Source of the DNA: Streptomyces cylindrosporus
GTDB taxonomy: Bacteria > Actinomycetota > Actinomycetes > Streptomycetales > Streptomycetaceae
DNA length: 64,000 bases
Assembly: GCF_022698165.1 (NCBI RefSeq)
Contig: NZ_JALDAY010000013.1
Coordinates: 62,001-126,000 of the forward strand
Reading direction: 5' to 3'
In this document: in pieces, positions 1 to 7,436 of the stretch
Numbering within the stretch: position 1 is the stretch's first letter
How the letters are laid out: each line of letters begins with the position of its first letter
Translations under genes and position numbers: made by a program
Notes under the pieces: model-generated
Seen by the model: only the letters and a program-made list of their open reading frames with translations
Databases searched by the model: none
Told to the model about the DNA's origin: nothing

Positions 1-387
1 GGCGGCGCCTGCCCCTGGAACCTCGACTGCCACAGCTGCGCCAAGTTCGTCCTCTCTGCCGCCGACCTCCTCTACCGGCGGCGCAAACGCGAGCAATGGC
101 GGCTGCTGGCCGAGCGCGCCCCGGACGATGCCACCGCTGACTACCTGAACAGCTACTTCGAGCCCACCGCCTGCGCCATCGACGGCCTGGAGAAGGCCCT
201 GGTCGGCCTTGGCCTTCTCGACGATGCCCTCGCTCTCGACCTGCGCAAACCCCAGGACTACTTGCACCGCATCTGGTCCATCGCGTTCCGGGCTGCCGAC
301 CGCGCCGACGCGGGAAGCGATCAGAAGGGTGAGTACGGCGATATGTGCACTGTTGACGAGGTCGGCCACGAACAGGGCGGCGCATGA
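1..387 (+). CDS. C-terminal part of a Tn554-type tyrosine recombinase/transposase (TnpB-like), cut by the window edge
   Basis: Frame 1 is open from the first base to TGA at 385-387 and gives 128 residues. The segment starts with a Cys-rich stretch (CPWNLDCHSC) followed by a charged helical region (RRRKREQWRLLAERAPDD) and a leucine-rich tail. I recognise this as the C-terminal extension found beyond the catalytic tyrosine in Tn554-type tyrosine transposases of streptomycetes; the catalytic domain itself would lie upstream and is not visible. Its stop overlaps the next start (ATGA, 384-387), the arrangement expected for a tnpB-tnpC pair. The family call is from memory of the motif, so an unrelated Cys-rich tail is possible. 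Confidence 0.6.
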   Translation, partial: GGACPWNLDCHSCAKFVLSAADLLYRRRKREQWRLLAERAPDDATADYLNSYFEPTACAIDGLEKALVGLGLLDDALALDLRKPQDYLHRIWSIAFRAADRADAGSDQKGEYGDMCTVDEVGHEQGGA

Positions 388-753
388 AGAACGCCCGCGT
401 CCCTGAACCAAGTACCGCGGTGGCCCGCTGCGGCAGGACCGAGACCGACAATTCCAAGGCCAGAGCCGTCGTCTCCACCGCTGTGGCAGAAGCCGGTGAA
501 CGCCGCGTTCGGGTGACCGTCGGCCCGGCCGACGAACGCGAGGCGACAAGGCGCGAACGTGCGCGCAACGCCGAGGACGCCCTCGAGACGGCCCACGTCG
601 ACTTTCTTGCCCAGCGCACCCGTATCGGCGAGCTCTTCGGCCAGATCCGTTACTTGGAAGCAGAGTGGAGTGAGGAACCCCGCCACTGGATCACCGCCGA
701 GAACGCCGCTCTGAAGCTTCCAGGACCGGCGCGTCGCCGACCTCGAAGCCTGA
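384..753 (+). pseudogene. Degenerate TnpC-like (DUF6262-type) transposition accessory protein
   Basis: The ORF opens with ATG at 384, overlapping the previous stop. Residues about 45-115 resemble the helical region of TnpC/DUF6262 proteins (RIGELFGQIRYLEAEW, then ITAENAALK). After ENAALK the family normally continues through a heptad-like stretch to a segment like RFQDRRVADLEA. Here that segment appears immediately, but in another frame: FQDRRVADLEA is read from 718 to the TGA at 751-753. So a deletion has removed the middle and shifted the frame. The in-frame continuation to 878 is shadow sequence rich in Arg. I infer an inactivated element remnant. Confidence 0.55.
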
Positions 754-787
754 TTGGTCGAGCCACCCGGTTGAGGCGAAGAACGCC

Positions 788-1357
788 CTACTCCCGCAGC
801 AACCGTCGGCGGAGCGTCTCCTGCTCTGCGCTCCGTGCAGGGGCGGGCGTCTGGGGCTGGGGCATGCCGGGTGCGTGAGCGAGGGCGTGGCCGATACGGT
901 CGCTGCCGCGGATGATGTCGGCGCCGGAGCGTGGCGCCGGCCATGTCACCAGCAGATAGTCCTCCACGGGCTCGGTGCTGACCTTGTCAGGGAGGACGCT
1001 GCGCCCTCGCGCGTGAACACGGAGCCGGTACCAGCCCTGCCCGGCAGGGCTGAGGGGAGGGAGTGTTTCGACCGGGCCGTGTTCGAGGGACTCGACCCGG
1101 AGGAGGCCTGTCGTGGCGTGAACGCTGACTTCGACGATCTCTTCCCAGCAGGCGTCCGTAGGCGCCGTCGGTGGACCGGCCAGAGCGGTTGCCGTGGCCC
1201 GGACCATGCCGGTGTGGATGCCGGTGACGACGAGGGCGCCCTGGATCATGGGGACTGCGAGTCCGTTGCTCCAGTCCGCCGTCTGGACAGGGATTTCCCC
1301 GGCGTCCAAGACACCGAAAGTGCCTTCGGGGATGTACACGTCGTGCGCGGTGTCCAT
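788..1357 (-). CDS. ComJ (Nin)-like protein, possible inhibitor partner of the adjacent DNase
   Basis: 189 residues, no signal peptide, so probably cytoplasmic. The order of features resembles Bacillus ComJ/Nin, the inhibitor of the DNA-entry nuclease NucA: an N-terminal beta segment (VYIPEGTFGVLD), a DW motif (QTADWSNGLA), a GAL..TGIHTG segment, a WEEIVEVSV strand, GLLRVESL, and a final GWYRLRVHARGR strand; ComJ shows comparable DW, GxIHIES and GDYQL elements. It lies directly downstream of a NucA/NucB-type nuclease gene on the same strand, as comJ does beside nucA. A GGGAGAG ribosome site precedes the ATG. Residues after about 150 look poorly conserved, and the gene's 3' end touches the transposon remnant. 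Similarity was judged by eye only. Confidence 0.5.
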   Translation of the reverse strand: MDTAHDVYIPEGTFGVLDAGEIPVQTADWSNGLAVPMIQGALVVTGIHTGMVRATATALAGPPTAPTDACWEEIVEVSVHATTGLLRVESLEHGPVETLPPLSPAGQGWYRLRVHARGRSVLPDKVSTEPVEDYLLVTWPAPRSGADIIRGSDRIGHALAHAPGMPQPQTPAPARSAEQETLRRRLLRE

Positions 1358-1410
1358 GTCTCTCCCGGCTCGTGCGTCATCGCTCGGGGCGCGTGCGGGC
1401 CACGTTCGAA

Positions 1411-1450
1411 CAGTACGGTGGTGGCGCTCCGTGGCGCCACCACCGTACTG
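1411..1450 (-). terminator. Perfect 17-bp hairpin between the DNase and ComJ-like genes
   Basis: Arms 1411-1427 (CAGTACGGTGGTGGCGC) and 1434-1450 are exact reverse complements with a 6-base loop. For minus-strand transcription it starts 19 bases after the DNase stop and 54 bases before the ComJ-like start. There is no U-tract, which is common for streptomycete terminators. It could act as a partial terminator setting the ratio of the two products. Confidence 0.65.
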
Positions 1451-1468
1451 CCGTGCGGCGCGGGTGCG

Positions 1469-2761
1469 TCAGGAGACGGTGACTCTGAAGGGGTCCCCGT
1501 CCAGGACGCGTTCAGCGCGGAAGAACTGGGTGTTCAGACCGCCCTGGGCGTTGTTCTCAGTGGCTGTGATCATGCAGACGCTGACTCCGGTCGGCCCTGT
1601 CCCGGAGGACACGTTGGGCATCTGGCAGCCGTCGAAGGTGCGTCGCGTGCCGCCCGAGGAGAGGCCCTCGCGGGAGCGTGCGATGGGGTACTCGTCGCAG
1701 CTCAGGCCCGTGATGCTGGGGGCGTCTCCGCAGGCCAGGTTGCGGTTCGTGCGGATGATCGTGTCGTCTTCGGTCCTGGTCAGCGGGTTCGCGAAGGTGG
1801 CGCCGGGCAGTCCCGATGCCTGGGCCTGCTGGACGTGGGAGGCCAGGGACGGGTAGGAGGCACTGCTGTAGACGAGTTCCGAGGCGTACCAGGGCACCAC
1901 GCAGCCGACGTTGGCCCGTCCGACGGTGGCGTTGTCGCAGCGGAATTCGTTGAGCTGGTAGTCCGTGACGGCCGCCGGGTAGCCCGCGTTGGTGAAGGTG
2001 AGGTACCAGAACGTGGCGCAGGTGCCGATCGCACCGGCCGCGGTGGCGGTGGTGTCGAAGAACGCCTCGCCCGACCGCCACGAGTTGAGTGGCAGCAGGG
2101 GCTGGGCCGGGAACGAGGAGTTGTCCAGGGTGCAGGCCCCGCTGAGGGTCGCCTGCCCGTCGACGGAGGCGTTGAGGGCGTCGCCCCATCCGTCGTACAT
2201 GGAGAGTTCGATCTGGTGGGCGAAGGTGGGCAGGCCGGTGTCGCTGTAGCTGTAGTTGATGACGACCATGTCGGCCTCGCCGGTGACGGTCGTCGTGCCG
2301 TTCACGGTTCGCGTGGTGGTGTACGTCAGCCCGGTCACCAGGCAGATCTGGGTACGGGTGCCGAGGATGATGCCGTTGGCGTCCTCGCACCACTGGGGCG
2401 GGTCCACAGCCTCGGCGGCGAGCGAGCTGTGAGCTAGGCGCGCAGGAAGATCGGCCGGCCTGGTCTCCTGGACGCACACCGCGGTGCCCTCGGCATTCGG
2501 TGCGGTACACGTCTGCGCCTCGGAGGCCAGGGCCTGCTTCTGCTCGGGTTGGGCGGCGGGGCGGTCGGACCCGGAAGTCGCGTGCGACGTCAACTGCTCC
2601 TGTGTGCCACTGTCGGTCGTGGCCTGGTTCACGGTGCCCTGGCCCGCCGCGGGCGAAGCCGCTTCGGCGGGCACGATGGCGGCCACGGTCGCGAGGAGCG
2701 CGGCGACCACCGCTGTGGGTATCAGGCGTATCGCTCGGGATCTTTCCCGGCGCTGCGACAT
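1469..2761 (-). CDS. Secreted DNase with C-terminal NucA/NucB domain
   Basis: 430 residues. A Sec signal peptide is clear: basic start MSQRRERSRAIR, hydrophobic core TAVVAALLATVAAIV, cleavage near AEAA-S. The middle (about 140-310) is a cysteine-containing beta-rich region without a recognised family. The C-terminal 110 residues carry the NucA/NucB signature CDEYP (Cys355-Pro359), followed by GGTRRTFDGCQM and ITATENNAQGGLNTQFFRAERV, matching the conserved ENxxQG..L..FF block. The family cleaves DNA extracellularly: competence entry and sporulation in Bacillus, antagonism or scavenging in actinomycetes. Six or more Cys residues suggest disulfides in the secreted product. A ComJ-like gene follows on the same strand. 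Fold and export are well supported; the biological role is inferred. Confidence 0.85.
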   Translation of the reverse strand: MSQRRERSRAIRLIPTAVVAALLATVAAIVPAEAASPAAGQGTVNQATTDSGTQEQLTSHATSGSDRPAAQPEQKQALASEAQTCTAPNAEGTAVCVQETRPADLPARLAHSSLAAEAVDPPQWCEDANGIILGTRTQICLVTGLTYTTTRTVNGTTTVTGEADMVVINYSYSDTGLPTFAHQIELSMYDGWGDALNASVDGQATLSGACTLDNSSFPAQPLLPLNSWRSGEAFFDTTATAAGAIGTCATFWYLTFTNAGYPAAVTDYQLNEFRCDNATVGRANVGCVVPWYASELVYSSASYPSLASHVQQAQASGLPGATFANPLTRTEDDTIIRTNRNLACGDAPSITGLSCDEYPIARSREGLSSGGTRRTFDGCQMPNVSSGTGPTGVSVCMITATENNAQGGLNTQFFRAERVLDGDPFRVTVS

Positions 2762-2951
2762 CAGATCACTCCTGTCTCAGATCGACGATGTCGTCACGTT
2801 GCCGACCCGGACAGTACTTCGTGGAGCGGCCAACTATTGGCACGTGCAAGGAATATTGCCGATTGGAAGACTCCTTTTGAGTCAATATGGGTTGACGGTG
2901 TCGTCGAGCATGGCACGCACTGGAGCCGCGCCCACGTCTCGCTAGATCACC

Positions 2952-3518
2952 TCACCATTGGAATAGGGAACCAGACCGGACGGCCGCGTCGACGCGACGC
3001 CGCCAGAACACCTCTCGCCCGGGGACGACCACCTCCAACGCAGGCACCATGGCGATGACTTCGTGGAGAAACGGCGCCGCGCCTTGGATCTCCGTCCGCT
3101 TTGGTGCGGCGACCCGATCCGCCGATCCCAGGTACCACGGGACGACGTTCCAGTGGACGGACTCGTGGTAGGGCAGACCGGCCTCGGCACGCAAAGTCCA
3201 GCAGTTCTGTGCCGTCTGGTCGTCGTTGTCGACGGAGATGATCCCGCTGCCGGTGCGGCGCAGTTCGACTTCGGCCCCCATGGACTTCTGGCCCGGGGCT
3301 TCGAGGAGGAACAGGCTGCGCGCGCCGACTCTGCCGCAGGCGGGATCGAACCACGGCACCGCCTCGCCGACACCGAGCCGACCGCGCAGTTTCTCCACCC
3401 AGTCGTTCAAGGGGCGCACGGCAGGCTCGGTCCGCACCGCGCGCAGCCGCTTCCGCAGCACGTCAGGATCACGCAACGCCCGTGGCGCCGAGGTAGGAAA
3501 GGCATCGTGAGAAGACAT
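2952..3518 (-). CDS. Uracil-DNA-glycosylase-like protein, short at the C-terminus
   Basis: From the ATG at 3518 the product is 188 residues; an earlier in-frame ATG at 3560 adds 14 residues. VPWFDPACG, SLFLLEAPGQ (motif A region), SGIISVDNDDQTAQNCW and VHWNVVPWYLG are hallmarks of the actinobacterial uracil-DNA glycosylase-like group, which excises uracil from DNA. The family normally ends with a second motif of type HPSP near the active site. Here the protein stops after VVVPGREVFWRRRVDAAVRSGSLFQW with no such His motif in any frame I could follow, so about 30 residues appear lost or altered. It may be inactive. Divergent from the nuclease gene at 3622, sharing a roughly 100-bp promoter region. 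Confidence 0.6.
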   Translation of the reverse strand: MSSHDAFPTSAPRALRDPDVLRKRLRAVRTEPAVRPLNDWVEKLRGRLGVGEAVPWFDPACGRVGARSLFLLEAPGQKSMGAEVELRRTGSGIISVDNDDQTAQNCWTLRAEAGLPYHESVHWNVVPWYLGSADRVAAPKRTEIQGAAPFLHEVIAMVPALEVVVPGREVFWRRRVDAAVRSGSLFQW

Positions 3519-3621
3519 GCGGCGCAGTGTGTCATCTGCCTGTGACAGGCGTGGGGGCATCGGCTCTCGGCGCCGGGGAGCGCCTCACCGCTGTCAGTCC
3601 CGGCTGGCATCATGCCTGCCA

Positions 3622-4398
3622 ATGAGTACGAGAGATGACAGCGACGAGGCGTACGTGGTCGGCCTGTGCAACCAGGTGTTGGGCGAGGACGGGCGCACCC
3701 AACACAAATTCGACTGGCTGCTGGGCGACCCGGGCACTGGTGGGCGGCAGGCCAAATTGCCCGTCGATGCCTACTGGGAGGGTCACCAACTCGTGGTCGA
3801 GTACCGGGAACTGCAGCACGACCAGCCGGTACCGCACTTCGATAAGCCGGACCGACTGACGGTCAGCGGAGTCCACCGAGGCGAACAGCGAGCCCTGTAC
3901 GACGCTCGGCGTGACACCGAGATTCCGGCCCATGGCCTGCAGCTGGTGGTGATCCGGCCGTCCGATCTCGATGCGGATGGCCGTGGCCGCCTGCGTCGCA
4001 GCCGCGAGGCGGATCTTGCGGCGTTGCGGAAGATCCTCGCGCGTGAAAGTGATGAGGACCGGGTCACCGATGCCTTTCGCACGTGGCTGCTGGCCGAGGG
4101 CTGGACGCCGGTGACTCCGACGGACCGCTGGACCGATCTTGAGGCGGTACGGGGGAGCGAGCGGTTGATCTGCGAAGCCAAGGGCCGGACCAGTGAGAAG
4201 GGCATCGATGCGGATATCGCCTACGGGCAGCTCCTACGCCGTATGACCAGCGAGTCAGAGCACATCCGGTACGCGCTCGTAGTGCCGTCCTCATCGGTAA
4301 AGGCCGTCGAGCGTGTTGTGCCGCAGATACGACGACGGCTGCGCATCGACTTGTACGAAGTGACCGACGACAACCAGGTCCGTCAATTGTCGACGTAG
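3622..4398 (+). CDS. Putative two-domain PD-(D/E)XK nuclease-like protein
   Basis: 258 residues from ATG 3622; in-frame sequence upstream to 3517 is Arg/Cys-rich shadow. The N-terminal half has HKFDWLLGDPG, KLPVDAYWEGHQLVVEYRELQH and a histidine/arginine-rich tail, which reads like the acidic core of a Vsr/restriction-type fold (D..YW..L.VEY.E.QH). The C-terminal half (about 150-258) has RTWLLAEGWTPV, DRWTDLEAVRGSERLICEAKG and a helix with YGQLLRRM, matching D-(X)n-(E)-X-K of PD-(D/E)XK nucleases, as in Mrr- and resolvase-like enzymes. No HTH or ATPase is present, so any specificity must come from elsewhere. No named family was recognised; two tandem nuclease folds is an inference from motif spacing. 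Confidence 0.55.
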   Translation: MSTRDDSDEAYVVGLCNQVLGEDGRTQHKFDWLLGDPGTGGRQAKLPVDAYWEGHQLVVEYRELQHDQPVPHFDKPDRLTVSGVHRGEQRALYDARRDTEIPAHGLQLVVIRPSDLDADGRGRLRRSREADLAALRKILARESDEDRVTDAFRTWLLAEGWTPVTPTDRWTDLEAVRGSERLICEAKGRTSEKGIDADIAYGQLLRRMTSESEHIRYALVVPSSSVKAVERVVPQIRRRLRIDLYEVTDDNQVRQLST

Positions 4399-4424
4399 CG
4401 TTCCAGTTCCGGTGGCACACCCAG

Positions 4425-5247
4425 TTACCGGCGAACGCCTGCGGGTTGGTCCTTGGCCCACCACAGGAAGGCGGCGGAGTGCTGCTGGTTGGCGAAGCCA
4501 TCGCCGACGAGGGTGCGCAAGAGGTCATTGCTCCAAAGGATGAGCCGTCCCAGGGTCCAGCTCACCGACTCGGGCGCCAGCAGTTCCAGCCCGTAGACCA
4601 GCCGCGCGATCTCGCGCTTGCCGCCCGCCGGCGTCGTGTACTTGAGGATCGACAGATACCGGTCGGGCTCCACCACGCAGAGCACCCTCGTCAGGAGGGC
4701 TTCCTTGAAGCCCGTCATGGCCAACGGCCTGGTGCCGGCGAGCAGCTCCTGCAGCCGGTCTTCGGGCGGCACTTCGGCGGGGCCGTACAGGAGGTGCTCG
4801 ATCGTCCTGCGGGTCGACTCCCCGGCGGCGGTGTCTCCCAACGCGTTCCAGGCGGAGTTGAAGGTGGCCTGGTTGCCGGGGTGGGCTCCGACGTCGGAGT
4901 TGGCGAAGTCCTTGAGGAGTCTGGGATCGCAGACCGGCAGCCCGTCGGGAGAGAAGATCTTCTGGTACCTCGCCCAGTAGGCCGCTACTTCGGGATCGAA
5001 GCCGGGCTTGGTGGCGAGGTACTCCTCCTTGAGCCGGGCCGCACGCTCCCGCCACGTCTGCGGGTTTCGGGAAGCGGGCCTTGAGATCCGTGAAGGAGCA
5101 CGCAGGTTCCCTTCTGAGGGCGTTGGGCTCCCCGTGCGCCCACTCGTAGCCGCACCGGTGCCTCACGACCCGGCGGCCGTCGTCGAGCGTGCCCGCCACG
5201 TCGATGTCTTCGTCCTCACTGCACAACGGGCACATGGCCAGCCCCAT
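4425..5247 (-). pseudogene. Frameshifted gene for a zinc-ribbon protein of unknown function
   Basis: The N-terminus (ATG 5247, ribosome site GGAAGGGAGG) reads MGLAMCPLCSEDEDIDV, then HRCGYEW, a CxxC..HxC zinc-ribbon. Coding continues to KARFPKP near 5060, where one base must be skipped (reading CCG CAG ACG TGG). In the shifted frame a natural sequence then runs uninterrupted: WRERAARLKEEYLATK, AAYWARYQKIFSPDGLPV, and from 4841 GESTRRTIEHLLYGPAEV to AAFLWWAKDQPAGVRR. The restored protein would be about 274 residues. The second part has no recognised domain; RYLSILKYTTPAGGKREIAR and SWTLGRLILWSNDLL look alpha-helical. Either a real one-base mutation or a sequencing error; nothing else in the frame is damaged. 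Confidence 0.6.
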
Positions 5248-5318
5248 GGCTGCCCTCCCTTCCGTTGACGTGCGCCTGAAGGCCGGCGGCAAGTCACGAG
5301 ACCGACGGCTCTGACGGG

Positions 5319-6233
5319 TCACGCTTGGGTGAGCACGATCTTCCTCCCGCCGGCGTGTCCGGTGACCACCCGGGTGAACGCCGCCGGTCCCTCGCCCAGC
5401 GGCAGTGGTTCGGGGGCGAGTTTCAGGGTCCCCGAGGCGGCCTGCTCCGCCAGCTGGACAAGCTGCGCGGCGTTGGGCTCGACGTAGAGATCCCAGCTCG
5501 TGATGTCTCGCTCCTCCGCAGGCGCGTCCGAGGTCAGCGAGCAGAGTCGGCCGCCGTCCCGGACCAGAGGCAAGACGGCGTCCGCCGTGCCGGCGGCGAT
5601 GATGAGGGCGGCGTCGAACCCGCCGCGTACCGTGCCCGACCAGGTCGGATCGTGGTAGTCGACTACCTCCGCCGCTCCCAGACCGAGTAGGCGCTCTACG
5701 GCGCCGATAGATGCCGTCGCGGTCACCTCGATGCCCTGAGCCGAGGCGAGCTGGATGGCCAGGGCTCCGGTGGCTCCGCCTCCGTTGGTGATCAGGAGTC
5801 GCTGTCCTCGGCTGAGGTCAAGCTTCTCCAGGGCCTGCCACGCGGTGAGTCCGTTGACCGGCAGTGCCGCCGCATGCACGGCGTCCAACCCGGGCGGGCA
5901 GGCCGCCGCGTGATCCGCGTTGATCAGAACGCGTTCGGCCCAGAAGCCGCTTCCCCCGGGCAGCGGGGCCTCGTGTGCGAGCACCCGGTCACCTACGGCA
6001 AACGCGGAGACACCGGCGCCGACGGCCAGCACCTCGCCTGCGCCCTCCACTCCCAGCGCCGCCGGGGGGCGCAGCCCCACATCCCAATCAGCGCCGATCA
6101 ACAGTTCGTCCCACGGGCCGACCCCGGCCGCCTCAACCCCCAGCAGGATCTGGCCCGGCCGGGGAGGCGGGGGTTCGGGCAACTCCAGGAGGGCGACTTC
6201 CTTTTCGGCCCCGGACACTCCGCATGCCTTCAA
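5319..6233 (-). CDS. NADP-dependent quinone oxidoreductase (MDR superfamily, zinc-independent)
   Basis: 304 residues, a full-length medium-chain dehydrogenase/reductase. GroES-like N-domain: MKACGVSGAEKEVALLELPEPPPPRPGQILLGVEAAGV, ALGVEGAGEVLAVGAGV, FAVGDRV. Rossmann domain with TNGGGATGALAIQLA (about 150-165), replacing the usual GxxGGVG. The zinc-binding Cys/His set of alcohol dehydrogenases is absent, which points to the quinone oxidoreductase branch that reduces quinones or enones with NADPH. Its stop lies just beyond the zinc-ribbon pseudogene start; no operon partner is evident. The 490-base region upstream separates it from the response regulator gene. Substrate unknown. Confidence 0.85.
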   Translation of the reverse strand: MKACGVSGAEKEVALLELPEPPPPRPGQILLGVEAAGVGPWDELLIGADWDVGLRPPAALGVEGAGEVLAVGAGVSAFAVGDRVLAHEAPLPGGSGFWAERVLINADHAAACPPGLDAVHAAALPVNGLTAWQALEKLDLSRGQRLLITNGGGATGALAIQLASAQGIEVTATASIGAVERLLGLGAAEVVDYHDPTWSGTVRGGFDAALIIAAGTADAVLPLVRDGGRLCSLTSDAPAEERDITSWDLYVEPNAAQLVQLAEQAASGTLKLAPEPLPLGEGPAAFTRVVTGHAGGRKIVLTQA

Positions 6234-6723
6234 TGATTATTGTCCTCTCGCTCAGTCCGGCCGATCGGGAGATACGGGCCGGCCCCCAAAGCAGGGAGTA
6301 GTCCCGACCTTGGGATCCCCTGCCCAGGTCGCTCGTGGTCGCAGCCACACTGGTGTCGAGCCTATGCGGTCAGTGGCCCGGGCGCATGGGCCATTCGAGG
6401 AGTGTCTGACCGGGCCAATCTGGGACAGGTCTGCACCATTGTGTCGGTGACGCCTCACTGTTGAGTGGCGCCGACACATACGACGGACGTGAAACCGGAT
6501 GCGAGCGGGTTGTGTTGACGCGGTTGGCACGTGCAACGGTGGGTTGGGGGCGGCCAGGTTGGCGCCTGTGAGCTGACGAACGCATACCACGTGCTATTCG
6601 AGAGCCGCAGCCGGACATGGCCGTGCAACGAGATTCATTGCCCGAGCCCGGCAGGAAACGGCAGGTGGAAGTTGCCGGAGTTGGGCAGTGCGTGGTCGAG
6701 AATCGGAGCGGAATATCCCCACC
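6234..6723. other. Intergenic region between divergent oxidoreductase and response-regulator genes
   Basis: 490 bases without a credible coding frame. It should contain the promoters for the minus-strand oxidoreductase and the plus-strand response regulator. I see no strong palindrome or consensus promoter. GGAATATCCCC just before 6724 contains no canonical Shine-Dalgarno sequence, so the regulator may be weakly translated or have a leader. Confidence 0.5.
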
Positions 6724-7326
6724 ATGATCAGGGTCTTCGTTGTGGAGGACATGCACGTGGTCCGGGCGGGGCTGGTCGCACTTCTCGACGGTGAGTTCGG
6801 CATCGAAGTCGTGGGGAATGCGGCCGACGCCCCCGAGGCCCTGACGAGGTTGAGCGACGCAGAACCCGATGTGGCGCTTCTGGACATCGATCTGCCCGGC
6901 ATGGACGGGCTGGCGCTGGCCCACGAACTGTCGTGGCGCGTGCCGACCTGCCGAACGCTGATGCTGACCGCCCTGGACCGGGCCGGCCACGTGCAGCGCG
7001 CCCTTGATGCCGGTGCGTCCGGGTATCTGCTCAAAACCCTGTCGCCGCAGGAACTCGCGAACGCCGTGCGGGCAGTGAGCGCGGGTGGTCGGGTCATCGA
7101 GCCGGCCGAGCTTGCGGAGCTGGCAGGCGCGGCGACTCCGTTGACCCTGCGTGAGGCCGAGGTGCTCCGGCTCGCTGCGGGCGGCGCCGACACGCGGGCG
7201 ATCGCCGCCGACCTTTTCCTGGGCGTAGGTACGGTGCGCAACCGCCTGTCGGCTGCGGTGGGAAAACTACACGCGCGCACCCTCGTGGACGCGATCCGCA
7301 TCGCTGAGCGTCACGGGTGGATCTAA
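6724..7326 (+). CDS. NarL/FixJ-family two-component response regulator
   Basis: 200 residues from ATG 6724. Receiver domain about 1-120: acidic pocket VVEDMHV (Glu8/Asp9), phospho-acceptor Asp54 in LLDIDLPGMDG, switch threonine in LMLTALD, conserved lysine in YLLKT. C-terminal LuxR-type HTH about 138-200: LTLREAEVLRLAAGGADTRAIAADLFLGVGTVRNRLSAAVGKLHA. It resembles DesR-type regulators that act with membrane histidine kinases. Normally the kinase gene lies just upstream on the same strand; here there is none, and only a convergent kinase remnant follows. It may therefore be an orphan after a rearrangement. Confidence 0.9.
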   Translation: MIRVFVVEDMHVVRAGLVALLDGEFGIEVVGNAADAPEALTRLSDAEPDVALLDIDLPGMDGLALAHELSWRVPTCRTLMLTALDRAGHVQRALDAGASGYLLKTLSPQELANAVRAVSAGGRVIEPAELAELAGAATPLTLREAEVLRLAAGGADTRAIAADLFLGVGTVRNRLSAAVGKLHARTLVDAIRIAERHGWI

Positions 7327-7434
7327 CGGCAACTCGGCGGTCAGGGCGAAATGGCCATCATCGGAAGCCGTGTCGAACGTGCCACCCAGCGCCAGGACTC
7401 GATACCGCAGGTTCGACAGTCCGCTGCCTGAGCT
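7267..7434 (-). pseudogene. 3' remnant of a histidine kinase gene (HATPase_c end)
   Basis: The minus strand reads SSGSGLSNLRYRVLALGGTF, then DTASDDGHFALTAELPLD, ending at TAG 7267-7269. GSGLSNLRYRV.ALGG followed by F.LTAELP is the very C-terminal ATPase motif (G2 box and last strand) of DesK-type sensor kinases. Only about 56 codons remain. Upstream of 7434 the sequence changes to Rhs coding on the other strand, so the rest of the kinase is gone. The fragment overlaps the 3' end of the response-regulator gene in antisense. Confidence 0.7.
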
Positions 7435-7436
7435 GA

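Noticed and set aside
321..944. 207-residue minus-strand ORF over the TnpB/TnpC remnant
   Set aside because: Arg/Pro-rich shadow of the plus-strand element genes; no start site or motif.
875..2437. 520-residue plus-strand ORF antisense to the DNase/ComJ region
   Set aside because: Val/Gly/Asp-rich composition typical of the complement of high-GC coding DNA; the minus strand has signal peptide and NucA/NucB motifs.
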